Source: Vanilla planifolia (lineage: Eukaryota; Streptophyta; Magnoliopsida; Asparagales; Orchidaceae). Taken from it: a DNA stretch of 64,000 nucleotides. The stretch is from assembly GCA_023846275.1 (NCBI GenBank), contig JAIUJO010000070.1:198501-262500 (forward strand). The letters are read 5' to 3'. Position numbers and translations under genes: made by a program. Positions 14,501 to 27,999 of the stretch are shown piece by piece. The notes below the pieces were generated by a model that searched no databases, was not told the origin of the DNA, and saw only the letters and a program-made list of their open reading frames with translations. How positions within the stretch are numbered: position 1 is the stretch's first letter; the number at the start of each line of letters is the position of its first letter.

Positions 14501-17500
14501 ACATGCATGTATAAACACACAAACACACACATACAAACACTAGAGCATGTACTCACACATGCACATATATATGCATGAACACATGAAAACATATTGATCG
14601 GTGCACACACACATACATGCATACCTAAATGCACACACATGTGCACATAAGAACACATATGCACACAAACATAATCCACATGCATGCACACACACACTCA
14701 CACTCACACACATGCATGCACATGCACATGCACACATGTCCACATATGAACAAATACTTGCACACATGCACAAAGGCACACACACACACAAGATGACAAG
14801 GTGCATAAACATGCCCACACAAACACATACACATACACATACACACACACATGCATACACACATGCATACACATGCACACACCTATACACACACATGAAT
14901 ACACAGACCCCAATGTGTAAACACAAATGTAAACACATACAAACAAGTACACACATACAAATGCACACATACATGCATAAACACATAAAAATACCAACAC
15001 ACAATGTACATATGTACACACAAGCACACCCACACATATACACACACACACATAGACATAAACACCCAAAGGCTCCTATGCACACAACTATTAACATACA
15101 CAAACATTCATATACACACGCATGTGCACACGCACACACACACACACACACACACTAATGATAAGCACACACACTCAACTACACATGCACACACATGCAT
15201 GAACACATATGCACATACATATATACACACAAGGAGGCACACACACATGCATAAACATGCATTCGTACATATATTTACACATGCACACACAAAGATGCAT
15301 ATGCATAAAAATACATGTACAGTCAAATGCACATGCACACACACACACACCTATGCACATACTTACCCATACACACACACATACACAAGAGTGCTTGAAT
15401 GCTTACACAAGCACAAATACACAAATAGACACATACACATATACACATGCACACACATTGGCACTCAAAAACATGCACATAGATATGCACACATTTGCCC
15501 TAAAAACTAGTGCACACATATAGATGCACACAGAGGTGCCCACAAAATGCACATGCACACCCATACATACACTCACATATATAAATACACCCATACACAC
15601 ATGTACAAACAAATACATCTGAATGCTCACATGCACAAATGCACAAAGGCACAATGGCACACTTGTGGCATACACTTATATACACACACATATATGGACA
15701 TGTGCATGCACATACATGTGCACACGCACACATGCATGCATATGCACCAACACACACACATATATGCATGCTCATAATCTCATGCACACATATAGACACA
15801 TCCACAATGCATACACAAGCACAAACATGTACACAAGCACACAAACTCATGCACACAAAATCATGTCCATGCTCACAAATACTCGCATGCATGTAAGCAT
15901 GCACACACAAATAATGTAAATGTAAACATAAGAACACACTCATACATGCACAAATTTACACACTAAGATGCACATACATAGACATACACATGCACATGTA
16001 TACATACAACACACATACTCACACATACATACACACAAATGTGCATAGACCCACACACATTGATGCAAATGCAGATACACAACTAAGTGCAAACACACAA
16101 ACTCAATGAATCACACACAAACACACACTCACACGTGCACACTTTTGCATGCACACATTCACACACACAAGAATGCATGTATAAACGTGCTCAAATGCAC
16201 ATGCACATGTACACACACATGACCATGCACACACATGCACATAAATACATGCATATGCACAAAAGAACAAGTTTACACACAAACATGCTTGTTTGCACTA
16301 ACATGCACACACATAGATGAATACACATGTACACATTGACACCCACGTCCAAGCATGTGCATCCACATGCTTCAACACACATATGAACATGCAGGCACAC
16401 ACATATGTAGACATGCACACATGTGCACATACTAGTGCACACATATGCAAATGCTCAAACACATGCATATGCAAACACAAGCAATAACACACACACATTT
16501 ACTAGCAAGTGAATACACACATACTTTTATATGCATCTGCACTCTCACATCAGCATGCACACACACACCTGCCCATCTACACATGCACACACACATATAC
16601 ACACACAAACATACACGCTTACACACACACCCACACACATATGCAAACCCACAAACACACACATGCACGCACATGAACAAACACACATGTGCATGCTTGT
16701 ACACATGTAAAAATGCAAAGAATACATGTACATATATATATATATTTGCACTCACAAACATGCATAAATAAAAAGGCATGCAAACACTCACATACACACA
16801 CACAAATGCAAAACCACGCCCATACATATATGCATGTAGATGCATAAAACCACATGTGTGCACACACACACAAGCACAAACATAAAGATGCATGCAAACA
16901 TACACATACACAAACATGCATGTGAATGTGCACATGCATATGGACACATGCATATGCACACACACAAGCACTCGCACACACACACACATAGACACATGCA
17001 TATACATAAGAATACATGCACACACATGCACATACACATGCATACATAACATGCACAGACATGCACAAATCACTACACACAAGCATGATTGTCCACACAT
17101 ATGCACACATTCATGCACACACACACAAAGATGCACATACATGCACATGCCCACCCACATGCTCACACATCAATCAACATGCAACAAATGACTCACATAG
17201 ACATGAATACACAAAAAAATGCACACATACCTTGCCTACAATAACCAACATAGATGCATAAGGTCACAGATGCATACACACACGAATGCATGCACACACA
17301 TACTCACATGCACACATACACTTATGCACAAACATACATGCACACACAAACATGCATATACACATATATGCATGTACACATATCAAAAATAGATATACAT
17401 TCACACATGTGTACATGCAAACACACACACAAATGCACCCCAACACAAATACATAAATGGCACACACACACACAGGCACACACACCAAGAAAAACACAAA

Positions 17501-19010
17501 AGCACACACACGCAAATAGGCACTCCCAAGTAGAAACTCATGAACACAGCACATATCAAAACACACAGACACACATATGCACATGCTTGCATACATGCTC
17601 AATCTAATGCACACAAGCACACATGTATACATACACGTACACGCATGTACACACATGTAAACACATGCACACAGATGCATAGATGCACACTCACATGCAC
17701 TAGCACTCATACACAAGTGCACTTAAAACCAAATGCATACACACACAAGTGTGTAGCACACACACATGCAAAAAAAAATACATGCACACATTAGAGCACA
17801 CAAACACACACACACATGAACATATACACATTCAAACACATGCACACACACAATTGAGCAAGCACATCCACATGCTCACACATGTGCCTACATGCACATA
17901 TGCTCATGTAGACATATATGCACTTATGCATACACAAACACACACACTTTGCATTTGCATAAATACATGCAAACACACACTCTCTCTCATGCACACACAC
18001 AAGCCCATACATGCACACATGCACATGCATGTAGACATAGACACACACATATACTCACATGCACATGCACCAAAACAAATGCAACAATACACATACACAC
18101 ATAGAGATAAACTTGCACATATATAGGCATAAATGCCTAAACACACACACGAGCACTTTCAAAAATGTATGCGCACATGTGCGAATGCACACACACGTGC
18201 ACATAAAAGCACTCATACACTCATACCCACACCTACTCACATGCACAGATGTGCATGCAAAGGACACAGACATGACCACACACATGCATGACAAACACAT
18301 GTGTGCATGCTAAGAAACACATGCTCACAAACATGCAAGTACACATACACACCCACACATGCATGTATTTACATACACATGCACATATACACAAATGCTT
18401 ATAGGAACACATACACATAAAAATGCACACACACACAAACACATACATAAGCACACACAAATGCACACATGCACAAACACGCATTCACAAACACATCCAA
18501 GAAAACAAATGCTTACATGCACACACATTGGCCCAAAAATAGACAAACTACACACACATGCACACATAAAAACACTCACATGAACACATACCTAATAACA
18601 CAACCACACACATACACACATGCACATGCACACAAACACACACACGTCCAAATACAAAGCACGCACATGCATGTTCACACGCACATAAACGCACACACAT
18701 GCATAAACACAAGTAGATATATACATAAAACACACATACACACATACACACATATATGCACATGTACACACACATACCCTCATGCACATACACAATCGTA
18801 TACACACACATTCACCAACATGCATAAATTTGCATGCAGATGCACATCATCTCACATGAACACACTCACACATGAATACACATCTAAACATATATAAAAA
18901 CACACACTCAAATACACACACATGCATGTGCACACACATGCGCACCCACACACTTATAGATGCACAATCATGTACACACCCACAAGTGCACACACACACA
19001 AACACATATA

Positions 19011-19047
19011 AGAATAACAGTTAAAGGGTGACACAACTAATTAATGA
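19011..19047. other. Short non-array spacer between array and Copia fossil
   Basis: These 37 bp are neither CA-array nor clearly part of the retrotransposon. They open with the 19-mer AGAATAACAGTTAAAGGGT, which recurs with one mismatch at 19,338-19,356 inside the candidate LTR. If the LTR boundary proposed at 19,048 is wrong, this spacer would belong to the element. Confidence 0.4.
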
Positions 19048-20497
19048 TGTTGAAATAATAATGATGATTTGAAATAATTGTAAAAAAGACTAGAATAAAT
19101 GACAATTGAAAGAACTCATAGCTCCAATAAACAAGTTAAAATTTGATGCTCCTAGTTTTGGACTTCTTGGAGCACTTAAAAATTTTTTTTGTAGATCCAA
19201 ATAAAAACGACGCAAAATAATTCCACCAATGGCTAAAATTTGCTTTTTCAAAAGCTAGTCATTGTAGGAGATGAAAGAGGAAGCCAAAAAAACAATTGTC
19301 ATCCAATTCTACTAGATGGAGTAGGAACCATCTTATTAGAATAATAGTTAAAGGGTCCAAATCTAATCATTGTTATATGATTTAGATAATTAAATTGAAA
19401 AGTTGGAAGGATGATGGCAATGATTAGGATACTATTCATGAAGGTGGAGGGGCTCTCAGTCCTTCGATTAAGTGCTCGGAATGAATGACTAGATTAAAAA
19501 AATTGTTCTTAAATGTAGAGGAAAATGTCACCATTCAATTAAAAAATGCATGATTAATCAGTACAAATGTGCAAAAGTTTGGAATAAAAAAGTTAATTTA
19601 TTTAGTTCCATATTACAATGTAATGCATGTGATTTGTCCTTATATTACTTCCTTTACATGTAGTATATAGCCTATTAAGGTTCGCTGCTCCATGGTACCC
19701 TTAGGATCTCATTGCCTAAGGCATATATGTAAAATGCTAAAATGGGTCCAACTTAACCTAAGCCAACTACTTATCATTAACAAGTCCTACTTTACTTATT
19801 ATACCTAATCTATTTAAGGAGTCAAGTCCTAACTTGATTAACCCAACTCCTTGTGAAATTCATACCATGACTAATACTTGGGCCTGACCACGACTCATTT
19901 TTAGTCGGGTTCCTGACTTCCTGCTCCTCAAGACCCAAAGCCCAGAATTATAGGACACTTGCAAGCCTTTGGGCTTGGCTTTGATTGAGGCCAAATTATT
20001 TTTAAAAATTATGAAATTTTAGAACTCAAAAAGACTTAATTTTAAAAACCAAATGTAACCTAATGCTTTACTAAGAAAACTAACCCAAATATTCAAGAAT
20101 AATGTTAATTGTATGTGACATAATTATAAAGAAAATAAATGTTTAGCATGTTAACCATATAGATATTTAGAAATATAATTCTTTATAGATTAGCCACTCC
20201 ATAATGGGCATGATTCTCAGCTCAAAAATTAGTAATTTGTGCATTAAATCTTCATTAACTATATATGTTATAACCTTTACTCAAATAAAAAAAATTATTA
20301 TAGTGCACATTAAGATTTTATTGTAACAACACTAAGCTCGATATGATGCAAGTAATACTTAGTTTTATTTTGTATCATCATATCAGAGGTTAGAATAATC
20401 TCGCCCTTGAGGATTATAAAACCAATGCTAAATATGAACATATAATAATCAAGATAATGTAATATAGTGAACAAACCAAGTGATATAATATTCAACA
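19048..20497 (-). repeat. Candidate 3' LTR of the Copia fossil
   Basis: The interval starts on + with TGTTGAA and ends with TTCAACA, a 7-bp terminal inverted repeat of the TG...CA type normal for LTRs. Its length is about 1,450 bp. Just inside the element on the minus strand, a run reading CTGGGTAAGCTAAAA precedes TGTTGAATATT. This resembles the polypurine-tract/LTR junction of plant Copia elements. Without a second LTR or a target-site duplication, the boundaries remain provisional. The interval has no coding content and contains an internal near-repeat of the 19-mer seen at 19,011. Confidence 0.45.
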
Positions 20498-20569
20498 TTT
20501 TAGCTTACCCAGTTTGATAGCCTATACTCTCCTTAAATTATGGGATTAATTTTTCCCCCATTTTTATAA

Positions 20570-21150
20570 TCATTCAAAGGAGATAATTACACCTAAGATC
20601 AATCTAAGTCTATGAAAGATGTAAGTAGCTAATGGCTTAGTAAAAATATCTATTAATTAGATAAAATATGGAAAAAAATAACAATTGAATTACTTTCTCT
20701 TGCACACTCATTAACAAAGTGATGTTATAACTCTATATGTTTTATTCTTGAGAGTTGAATAGAATTTATAGTTTAATAAATTACACTTAAATTATCATAA
20801 AAGATTTGAATTTATATAAGTTCAAAGCCATAATCTAAAAGTTTCTATTTAATCCATTGAAAAATAGCAACACAACTATCTATAGTAATGTACTCGACCA
20901 CTTTTATAGATAGTTTCACATACTTTTATTTCCTACTAGCCTAAGAAATTTGTGAACCATCATTCAATTAGTACATACTCGAGGTACTCTTTCTATCAAT
21001 GTTACTACCAACAAAGTTCGCATAAATGTAGGCTATCAAATCAAAACTGGCATTTATGGTACCTTAAGCCAAGAGCCTTAGTACATATAAGATATTTAAA
21101 AATATGTTTGACTATTTATAAGTGTGATCTCTTAGGACTAACCTAAAATA
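20570..21150 (-). pseudogene. Copia RNase H remnant
   Basis: Minus-strand translation gives HIFKYLICTKALGLRYHK near the right end. This corresponds to the Copia segment usually reading close to RIFRYLKGTKDLGLWYPK. It continues through stretches matching the RNase H core (the DADFAG, DRKSTSG and LSTAEAEY regions of the family). The last recognisable motif is DIFTKPL at 20,630-20,650, which lies close to the end of pol in this family. In live elements this enzyme degrades the RNA strand of the RNA-DNA hybrid during reverse transcription. The remnant is broken and non-functional. Confidence 0.82.
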
Positions 21151-22010
21151 TCACACATAAACTTACACTAAATATAATGCTAGGCATACTTACAATAAGA
21201 TTTAAAAATGATCTAATCATTCTTGTAAACAATTTTGTGTCAACAAGCTTTTGAACTTGAAGTAATGGGATTCTTCCTTTACTTCAAGTTTTCATAACCA
21301 AATTTTTTTAGCAACTTCATCAATTAATTTGAGAAATAAAAATTCCTTCACTTTTTTGCTTAACTTAAATTCCTAAGAAGAAGGTTAAGTCCTTTATCAT
21401 ACTCATTTTAAATTTAGTTTTTTATTAAATTAGTAAACTTTACACACATCTCTTTATTAGAAGCTCTAAACATTATCATCCACATAAACTTGAAATATTA
21501 ATTTACTTTCTACTAAATTTTAAATAAATAAAATATTATCTGCCTTACCTCTATGAAAACCATTTTGATGTAAGTAAAATACATAATCTTTATTGCTAAG
21601 CTCTTGTAGCTTGCTTCATATCATAAAGTTCCTTCTTAAGTTTGTATATATGAATTAACATATCATGTATCTTACGTCCTAGGGGTTGTTTCTTCATTTA
21701 TATATCTATTTAGGAATATATTTTTAATATCTATTAGGCATAACCTAAATCTTTTAAGGTACACATAAGTATGTAAAATCTTATTTCCCTTAAGTCTAAT
21801 TATAATAGCAAATGTCTCATCCATATATGCTCTTTTAACTTGATAATAACCTTTTGTTATTAATTTAGCTTTATTCTTAATAACTTTGGCATTTCTATGT
21901 GGCTTATTATTGAACATCCATTTTGTACCAATGATTATTTTATCATTTGGCTTAGGTAGAAGATCCCAAACTTGATTTCTCTCGAATTTCATCAACTTTT
22001 TATTTTATTA
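21151..22010 (-). pseudogene. Copia reverse transcriptase remnant
   Basis: The longest readable piece, 21,672-21,995, contains FERNQVWDLLPKP, IIGTKWMFNNK and DIKNIFLNRYINEE. These match the N-terminal half of the Copia RT domain (family wording close to IIGTKWVFRNK and DVKSAFLNGYINEE). The catalytic YVDD motif can be read at 21,475-21,486. Closer to RNase H, SIIFSVSLC corresponds to the family's RPDIMFSVCLC region. In live elements this enzyme copies the genomic RNA into DNA in the virus-like particle. The domain order and motif spacing are as expected, but the remnant is broken. Confidence 0.9.
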
Positions 22011-22149
22011 CAATATTCTAGATCTCATCTTCAAAAGTAGTTTCTATACAATTTGGTTCAAATCGTAATAATGATCATTAGAATTCCTTAATTGCTTCTC
22101 AAATTGAACTACTCTTTTTTTCCATTTCATTAACTTCAACTACATTCTC

Positions 22150-23200
22150 TAATTTTTCATCTCTATGACTTAAATCTTATAATTCATCAAGTTGACCATC
22201 ATGATAATGATTGCTGGATGCTTTAAAAAGAGATTTATCAAATTTAACATGGATTATTTCTTCCACAACTAATATTCTCTTATTATATAAGCTAAATATT
22301 GTACAAGTAAGTGAGTATCCTAAAAGGTTCTCTTAATTAGACTTACCATCAAGATTATGTAAATCCATTTTTCTATTATTTAGATTGAAATATTTGCAGC
22401 CAAACACATGAAATGAGATATCTTAGGTTTCTTATTATGAAGTAATTCAAAAGAAAAAAAATTCTAACAAAGGTCTACATATTATTTAATTAAAAACATA
22501 ATAGACAATATTAACTATCTCAGCGTAAAAATACTCCAAAACACTATACTCATTAAACATACATCTTATCACATTCAATAAGGTTCTAAACTCTCTCTCA
22601 ATTACAACATTTTGTTCAGGGGTCATAGGTGAAGAAAATGCATGCAACTCTATTTTTTACAAAAATCTTCAAACAATTTATTCTTGAGTTCTTCGTCATT
22701 ACCACTTCCAAAAAAGACTAACTTAAGATTATGCACTTTTTTAGTCATAGTAATCAATCTTATAGATATTTCAAAAAATTTAATTTTTTTAACAAAAGGA
22801 ACCCATATAAACCTAATGAAGTCATCTGCAATTATAAAACTATATTTGTTTTTATCTAACCTCTCAAAATGAATAGGATCAAATAGATCTAATTGAATAA
22901 ATTCTAATACTTTCTTAGTAGTAATTTTTTTAGGTGGTTTAAAATTCACTTTGATTTGTTTTCTTAATTGACATAAAAGATATAATTTATCACTTGACCA
23001 ACCAAGGTTTTGCAAAGCACTATTAGGTTAAACTTTAAAAGATCTTTAAAAAAAGGACTTTCTTAAGTGACAAACTTTTATACCATAAAGTAGAATTATT
23101 ATCATGTGATGTAAGATATTCTAGACTACTATCTTTAATGATGTACAAAAACAAAACCTATGTTATATCTTTTCTATATGTAATGATAAGTGGAAGATAA
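22150..23200 (-). pseudogene. Copia integrase remnant with pre-integrase region
   Basis: The readable block at 22,650-23,015 includes a GKQ-like lead-in (LCQLRKQIKVNFK), then ELIQLDLFDP-like and FIIADDFIRFIWVPFVKK text. This matches the Copia integrase catalytic core, where family members read near LDLFGP and VDDFSRFTWVYFLK. Further left on the minus strand, SSPMTPEQN matches the family's SAPRTPQQNG. After it comes FRVFGCKYFILNN, the conserved stretch past the core. The region at about 23,020-23,200 looks like the pre-integrase zinc-binding segment but is poorly preserved. Live integrase joins the cDNA to host DNA. This copy is broken. Confidence 0.88.
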
Positions 23201-23231
23201 ATTTACTAATAATGCATTTCTTTTTATTAAA

Positions 23232-23471
23232 TTAAATGTTAAAATTTGAATCACATAATCGACTAATATTAAGAAGATTATATATGAAATCTTGTATAAA
23301 GAGGACCTTTCTTATAGAAGTGTGTGAACTGCTCCTAGCACTTATTCTAATCACTTTCTTCTTGGAGTTGTCACCAAGAGCAACTTCATCACCATCATAT
23401 GACTTCAAGTGAATGAATAAAGATGCATCTCTAGTAATGTGTTTTGAGCATTTGACATCTAAGAACCACAT
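23232..23471 (-). pseudogene. Copia aspartic protease remnant
   Basis: The translated 79-residue block begins MWFLDVKCSKHITRDASLF and continues through GDNSKKKVIRI to NLLNISRLCD. This corresponds to the Copia protease, typically near WYLDSGCSRHMTGD, FGDNSKGKVIG and HNLLSISQLCD. The protease cleaves the Gag-Pol polyprotein in live elements. It sits between gag and integrase as expected for Copia. From 23,472 to about 23,990 the element continues as poorly preserved gag-protease linker in which I recognise no domain. Confidence 0.88.
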
Positions 23472-23989
23472 ACCTTCCTCGATACTTCATGGAACATGCC
23501 TATAAAACAAATAAAACATTAGTTTTTGAAACCCAAACCTTCTTGGATCCATATGTCTTAACTTGATCATTAATTAATTATTATTTATAATCCATATAAA
23601 TCGAGAAGATTTATTATCAACAATTTTTCTAAATTTCTAATAAGATGAAATATGTCAAATTGTTGTGCAATATTTATAAATTACACTTACAACAAAATAA
23701 TATGTAACATTTCTTACATAAACAATCTTATAAGAAAAAGTCCTACAATGAACATGTAAATTGTTTAAGTTAGTTAGTTCTCAAACTAAGCATGTTTTTT
23801 TGATAATAATAGTGGCTTTTTCATCTCTCTTAATCTTAATCTCCTACAAATATTAGTATTCAACTCATTCAAATGTTCATATAAGCTTAAATATTTTTTT
23901 ATGTTCTTCTTTTAATTTTAAATATTTAGAAGCCAATTTTTTTTATTTCATGAAAACATTAATATAATATTCTTCACAATGAACCATAG

Positions 23990-25083
23990 AATAAGATGAA
24001 AAAAAGGAGCAAGAGGAATACTTCGTCATCTAATTATATGATAAGAACACTAACCTTTTTTGCACGACTAATCAAACTCTACTTATCTTCTTCACTAGAA
24101 GAACTATCTAAATCATCCCATGATATCATCATAGCCTTCTTCTTTTTTTCTTTTTGAAACTTCACAACTCTCTCATTATAGTGAGGACAATTAGGTCTTA
24201 TATACTTAGGTAATTTACATTCATAACAAATTATTTCTTCATGAGGTACTATCTTTCCCTTTTATTTCTTAAACTATCTTTCCCTTTTAATTCTTATTGT
24301 TATCAACTCATTTATCTATATTTTTTAATATATAATCTAGATAAAGATTTTCAAATCGAAGAGGTAACTTGGGATGGAGAAATCTAAGTTTGTAGAATAA
24401 TTGACTATAAAGGCTATCAATGTTTTCCTTCTTTTTCCTTTCTTTTTTGAGCACAAGTTCTTCATCCCTTCTCTTATATGCTCAACTTTATTTGTTAAAA
24501 GCTCACCAAATAACTTATCTGAAGTCATAATGAAAATATTTTATGTTTTTTTAACATCATCACTAACGGATCATGTTATTAAGATAGAACACAAAGAATC
24601 TTCCTCACTTGTTCACCAATAAAAAACTCCTTGCCAAGGTTAGACAACATATTAATAATATTTGTAAATCTTATAAAATAGTTTTAATACTTTCATTCAT
24701 ATTCATCTAAAAGACTTCATTCTCTTGAACAAGCATGTTCATTTTAGTCTACTTGAGAACTGCCTTTATAAGCAACTTCATGTTTAGACCAAATCTCATT
24801 TGACACTTTCAAGTTTATGATTTGATTACATTTGGGCACTTAAATCAGAACACAAAATATTCATAGTCCAAGAATTTTTTTGAGTTTTGTGTTTCTTCTT
24901 AGGAGTGAGTTCTCTTAATAGTTTTCTCACTTATTCTATACCAATAGTCTTAGTAAAAAAACTCAAATGTATTTTCAATAGTATCCCAAATTTTCAAATT
25001 ATTGAATTCTAAAAATAAATGCATAAGGTTTTTCCAATAAAGTTAAAACACATCTTTGAAAAAAAATGGTCAAAGTGAAGGAG
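23990..25083 (-). pseudogene. Copia gag remnant (UBN2-type with zinc knuckle)
   Basis: From the N-terminal side, the right end reads LYWKNLMHLFLE and IWDTIEN. This resembles the YWKTRMRIFL and WDIIENG motifs at the start of plant Copia Gag. Around 24,700-24,800 it reads close to the family segment preceding MNMLVQ. At 24,337-24,528 MTSDKLFGELLTNKVE matches the SDELFGSLLTHEIE region. At about 24,170-24,240 CYECKLPKYIRPNCP is a zinc-knuckle-like nucleocapsid motif. Gag forms the particle and packages RNA. The remnant is broken, and its upstream leader and LTR are replaced by CA-rich array. Confidence 0.85.
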
Positions 25084-27999
25084 GTCAAACAAGTGCATAT
25101 GCATATGCACAAACACACACACACACACACGTACACACATTCAGACAAATGCACACAAGCATACAAATGCAAATGCACACATGCCAAGAAACAAATGCAC
25201 ATAGACACACTTGCACACACACATACGTGCACATGCATCACATGAACACACAGATACATTCACTCTCTCACACAGACACATGCACACGTATAAACACATA
25301 AATACACACAAGCACACACTTACACATAGTCATAAAAGTACTCATACACAAACATGTAGGCACGCAAACACGTGCACATTCACATGCTCATGCACACAGA
25401 CTCATCCATGCATACACACATCCATAACCAAGTATGCTCACACACTCATGCAAACAAAAACGTATAGCACACATATGCATGTAAAAACACAAACACAAAC
25501 ACACAAGCACACACTCATGAGCAAACATACACACACACACACTTTCACACTAATTCATTAATACACACACACACACATTTGCATTTGTACACATGCATAG
25601 ACAAACACACACACATCGATGCACCTGCACACGCACTCAAACCTATCCACATGCTCACACACACATACACATACTCACACTTGTGCATGCACACATGTGC
25701 AAACTCGCGGACATCAACATGCATATGCCCATGCATAAACATGTTAACACACAAACACATATGTGTCAACAAGCACATGCACATACGCATGTATACATGC
25801 AAGCACACATGCACACACACACACACACACATGCATAAGAAAATATAGAAACATGGATGCACGTCTGCATGACTACATGCATGCACACATGTGTATACAC
25901 ATATGTAGACATATGCATGCATGTTCACATGCACACACACACATACCTGTGCACACGCAGATGCACATGCACCCACACACACATGAACACACTCTTACAT
26001 TCACATATGTGTGTTCTTCAACACACCCACATGCACACACACACAAGCATGTATCCATGCACACACACATGCACATTCACACACCCACACAAATAAACAA
26101 ATACATGCACCCGTGCACTCACCCATACACAGATATATAAGAGAGCACACACACACATGTTTGCATTAACTCACATGCACACAAAAACAACCACACTCAT
26201 GTCTCTACCCACATGCATGCACACATGCACACACAAAAACACATACAATTGCATGCACAAATGACAATCACGTAAACACACACATGCATGTATAAACTTG
26301 TAAGAGCATAACCACATACCCCTATGCACAAACATACACACATTAGCACCACACACATACAGGAATGCACATACACAAGCAAGCACACATATAAACAAAT
26401 GCAAGCATATAGATATGCATACGTGCACACACAAAGGAACATGCAGTCGAACATACACACACCCAAACCCAAAAATATGCAGACATTCACAAATAGCACT
26501 CACATAGAGACACACAAATGCCTTTGCATGTGTACACACATGCTCTCACACATAAATACACAAACATAGATGTGCACACACACATGCACATGAACTACTA
26601 TATGCACACATGTATACACGCACATGCATGCACATACAAAAGTACACACACAAGAATGCTCACAGATAGACAAACTCACATAATCACACATGAATGCACC
26701 TACATACAAGTATACACACATACACCCACATGTGCAAGCATACACACACATGTATGCACATGCACACAAACACATGTATACACACATGCACACAAACATG
26801 CACCCACACATGCACACATACAAGCACTCATGTGCATAGAAACTCATACTTATGCACACATACATGGAGATGCACACACATATATACACACATATTCATA
26901 AACACACACACATGCCAACACACATAAACACACGTACTCACACACACACGCACATGCACTCATACACTTCTGTACATGCACTAGCACACTCAAAGGTACA
27001 AACATAAGCACACAATAATCTGCATGCACATGAACACACACACACACACAAGAACACACACTCATAAACACAAAGACACACATGTGCACACATGGACAAG
27101 CACAATCACATACTTGCATATACACACAAGCACACATCCACACACACTCACACACATAGACCCACACATAAACATGTGCATGAATGCACAGATAATTGCA
27201 AAAGAATACACATGCACTCATGTACACACACACACAGAAGCACTCACACACACTATCACAAGAACACAAACACTGAGACACATGAATGCACACACACCCA
27301 TTAACAAACATATACATGTTTGCACAATCACCCACTCAAATACATATGGAATTTCACACATCCATGCACATTGTCACATGCCCCTCAAGTACAAACTAAC
27401 ACACAAACACACATATGCATGCATAAACGCATACACATAACAACAAACACACATGCTCATGAACACACACATGTGCATGAACGCATAAACATACACACAA
27501 ACATGCATACAGAAATGTTTATCCATAGTAACACACTCACAAAACCACACACATGCATCAAAACACTCTCACACATAAAAGAGCACACAAAAACTCACAC
27601 ATCCACACAAATACAAAAACATGCACAAATATAGTCGCACACATACACACACCCATGCACGTGTAAAAAAAATGCTTGAGAACACACACACACATATGCA
27701 CACACACGTGCAAACAAATAAGCACACACGCATGCACATGCACCTACACACACGTACACTCACATACACAAACATAGAAGCACACACGCTAGCATGCAGG
27801 CATGCACACACATATGTATAATCAAATACATGCACATGCACACAAGCATACACACACTCACACATACACGGATGTACTCACACATACATACCCTCATGCA
27901 TGCATACACACACATGGGCACACACATGCACACGTACACACACTCACACATGCATGCACACACACACACACATACACACACACACATAAATGGAAGCAT
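25084..27999. repeat. Degenerate CA-rich alternating array, block B1
   Basis: The array resumes right after the gag remnant, beginning ACAAGTGCATATGCATATGC, with the CA-rich strand again on +. Composition and word content match block A. No gene or RNA was recognised. A short run of eight or so A residues occurs near 27,664, and other small poly-A interruptions are scattered. Confidence 0.93.

Larger units (their letters stand above)
8461..19010. repeat. Degenerate CA-rich alternating array, block A2
   Basis: This continues the same array with the CA-rich strand on +. It contains the compound CA/AT tract at 11,429-11,511 and a long near-perfect CA run around 15,132-15,155. A few less typical words occur, for example around 11,232-11,258 and 14,800-14,815. 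No gene, RNA or transposon was recognised. It ends at a sharp boundary with the AT-rich island at about 19,010. Confidence 0.93.
19048..25083 (-). mobile_element. Ty1/Copia LTR retrotransposon fossil, probably Tork/TNT1-like, lacking its 5' LTR
   Basis: Read on the minus strand, remnants of gag, protease, integrase, reverse transcriptase and RNase H follow in that order from right to left. Protease-integrase-RT-RNase H order defines Copia and separates it from Gypsy, where integrase comes last. A candidate 3' LTR follows at 19,048-20,497. No 5' LTR or primer-binding site is present, because CA-rich array begins immediately beyond the gag N-terminal region at about 25,083. The element is broken in every domain, with well over ten breaks, and looks old. 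It cannot be dated by LTR divergence because only one LTR is present. Tork-type is preferred from the RT/RNase H wording; SIRE-type is not excluded. Confidence 0.9.

Noticed and set aside
19021-19030. AAAGGGT as a telomere-type repeat at the island edge
   Set aside because: It is a single occurrence of a 7-mer with no tandem TTTAGGG/CCCTAAA copies anywhere in the window.
20310-20498. 62-codon minus-strand frame beside RNase H as an extra element gene
   Set aside because: It falls at the candidate LTR end, has no recognisable domain, and is short enough to arise by chance in AT-rich DNA.
20551-20565. Minus-strand AAAAATGGGGGAAAA as the polypurine tract
   Set aside because: It lies more than 50 bp from the proposed LTR start, and no TG-type LTR end follows it directly. 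The tract next to 20,497 fits better, though this run cannot be fully excluded.
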